Shown here: one piece after another, positions 5,310-6,019 of the stretch | Layout: the number at the start of each line of letters is the position of its first letter | How positions within the stretch are numbered: position 1 is the first letter of the stretch | Origin: Acidobacteriota bacterium | GTDB taxonomy: Bacteria; Acidobacteriota; Terriglobia; UBA7540 | Reading direction: 5' to 3' | DNA: 6,019 nucleotides | Assembly: GCA_003165615.1 (NCBI GenBank) | Contig: PLWR01000088.1 | Coordinates: 1-6,019, forward strand | Position numbers and translations under genes: made by a program | Notes under the pieces: model-generated | What the model saw: the letters and a program-made list of their open reading frames with translations, nothing else | Databases searched by the model: none | What the model was told of the DNA's origin: nothing

Positions 5310-5337
5310 TCCTTTACCCTTTATCCTTCACCCTTTA
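5310..5337 (+). repeat. YCCTTYA heptad array overlapping the uvrB stop codon
   Basis: Four 7-bp units: tccttta, cccttta, tccttca, cccttta; gctcctt (5338-5344) may be a degenerate fifth. The uvrB stop (TAA, 5323-5321 on the minus strand) and the codons for the last residues (about LKGEG) fall inside the array. Confidence 0.7.
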
Positions 5338-6019
5338 GCTCCTTCTCGCGAAGCCCCTTAATCCGGTCGCGCAACTGGGCGGCTTTTTCAAACTCGAATT
5401 GTTTTGCCGCTTCGCGCATGCGGGTTTCGAGATTGCCAATCAACTCCTCAAGCTGATCTCCGGTGGCCGCGTTATCGTCGTCGCTTTCGAGGGGCACGGT
5501 CACGTAATCGGCTTCCACAATCGCCGCCAGCGCCATGTCCACGGGCTTGATGATGCTCTCCGGCGTGATGCCATTCTCCTCGTTGTACTCGATCTGCTTG
5601 GCGCGGCGCCGATTGGTCTCACCGATGGCGTGTTGCATGGAATCAGTGTGCCGGTCGGCATAAAGAATCGCTTTGCCGCGCAGGTGGCGCGCCGCCCGCC
5701 CCATGGTTTGAATCAGCGCCCCGGCAGAACGTAAGTAGCCTTCCTTGTCGGCATCCAGAATGGCCACCAGCGATACTTCCGGCAGGTCCAAGCCTTCGCG
5801 CAGCAGGTTGATGCCAATCAGCACGTCAAACTCACCGCGCCGCAGATCGCGCAGGATCTTGACACGTTCCAGCGTCTCAATCTCGGAATGGAGGTAGCGG
5901 CAGCGCACCCCTACTTCCGCATAATAACCCGCCAAGTCCTCCGACATGCGCTTGGTGAGGGTGGTCACCAGCACGCGCTGGTTACGCTCGGCGTGCTTGC
6001 GGATCTCGCCCAGCAGGTC
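5321..6019 (-). CDS. uvrB: UvrB, excinuclease ABC subunit B, C-terminal third (N-terminus beyond window)
   Basis: The minus-strand frame is open to the right edge and ends at TAA 5323-5321. It gives 232 residues of a protein that is normally about 660-690 long. Visible parts in order: the second helicase lobe beginning [20 protein letters not shown] (1-20) and [20 protein letters not shown]; helicase motif [21 protein letters not shown] (65-84), with [13 protein letters not shown] (86-98); motif [11 protein letters not shown] (104-112), with arginine-finger residues; the linker [18 protein letters not shown] (143-160); and the UVR domain [20 protein letters not shown] onward (190-225), which binds UvrC and UvrA. 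UvrB is the damage-verifying ATPase of nucleotide excision repair, loaded by UvrA and followed by UvrC incision. An apparent start at 5974 is an internal GTG, not the true start. The last few residues are encoded in a heptad repeat and probably have no role. Confidence 0.97.
   Translation of the reverse strand, partial: DLLGEIRKHAERNQRVLVTTLTKRMSEDLAGYYAEVGVRCRYLHSEIETLERVKILRDLRRGEFDVLIGINLLREGLDLPEVSLVAILDADKEGYLRSAGALIQTMGRAARHLRGKAILYADRHTDSMQHAIGETNRRRAKQIEYNEENGITPESIIKPVDMALAAIVEADYVTVPLESDDDNAATGDQLEELIGNLETRMREAAKQFEFEKAAQLRDRIKGLREKELKGEG

Noticed and set aside
4706..5456. Plus-strand frames across the DUF2520 start and the spacer
   Set aside because: They are opposite-strand shadows of the DUF2520 and uvrB genes, or translations of repeat arrays (strings such as TFAFCLLTFDF).

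Overview
The window looks like chromosomal DNA of an environmental, moderately GC-rich bacterium. Acidobacteriota (Terriglobia-like) is the most likely source. This rests on recalled resemblance: the acttttg/ccttttg heptad arrays, the ctctgtgYctcRgYggtgaaat repeat, and the hairpin repeats built on tagcgccgg and ggcggcataaagccgcc are the kind of intergenic filler I associate with those genomes. The protein genes are housekeeping or accessory and do not fix a phylum on their own.

Layout, left to right. (1) 1-820, minus strand: the N-terminal 273 residues of a uroporphyrinogen-decarboxylase-superfamily protein, cut by the left edge. (2) 1047-1434, plus strand: a decayed toxin-antitoxin locus, in which a ribbon-helix-helix antitoxin-like ORF runs straight into the C-terminal half of a PIN-domain toxin. 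(3) 1435-2048: a long non-coding stretch with a 92-bp perfect-ended inverted-repeat element. (4) 2049-3746, plus strand: a DUF47 (PhoU-like) protein followed by a PiT-family phosphate transporter, very likely one phosphate-uptake operon. (5) 3747-3990: a convergent intergenic region with a heptad array and two GC-rich hairpins. (6) 3991-4941, minus strand: a Rossmann-like/DUF2520 protein with a repeat-derived basic tail. (7) 4942-5320: a repeat-rich spacer. (8) 5321-6019, minus strand: the C-terminal third of UvrB, cut by the right edge.

The DUF47 and PiT proteins are expected to work together: the soluble PhoU-like protein modulates the membrane phosphate carrier. UvrB belongs to nucleotide excision repair. 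No functional link joins the other genes.

The most distinctive signal lies outside the genes. Heptad (7-bp period) tandem arrays of four different sequence families occupy the junctions after DUF47, after pit, around the DUF2520 gene and at the end of uvrB. Two of them run into coding sequence and supply the C-terminal residues of the adjacent protein. A separate dispersed repeat supplies the ribosome-binding site and part of the start codon of the DUF2520 gene. I see no CRISPR array, RNA gene, intact transposase or new defence system.
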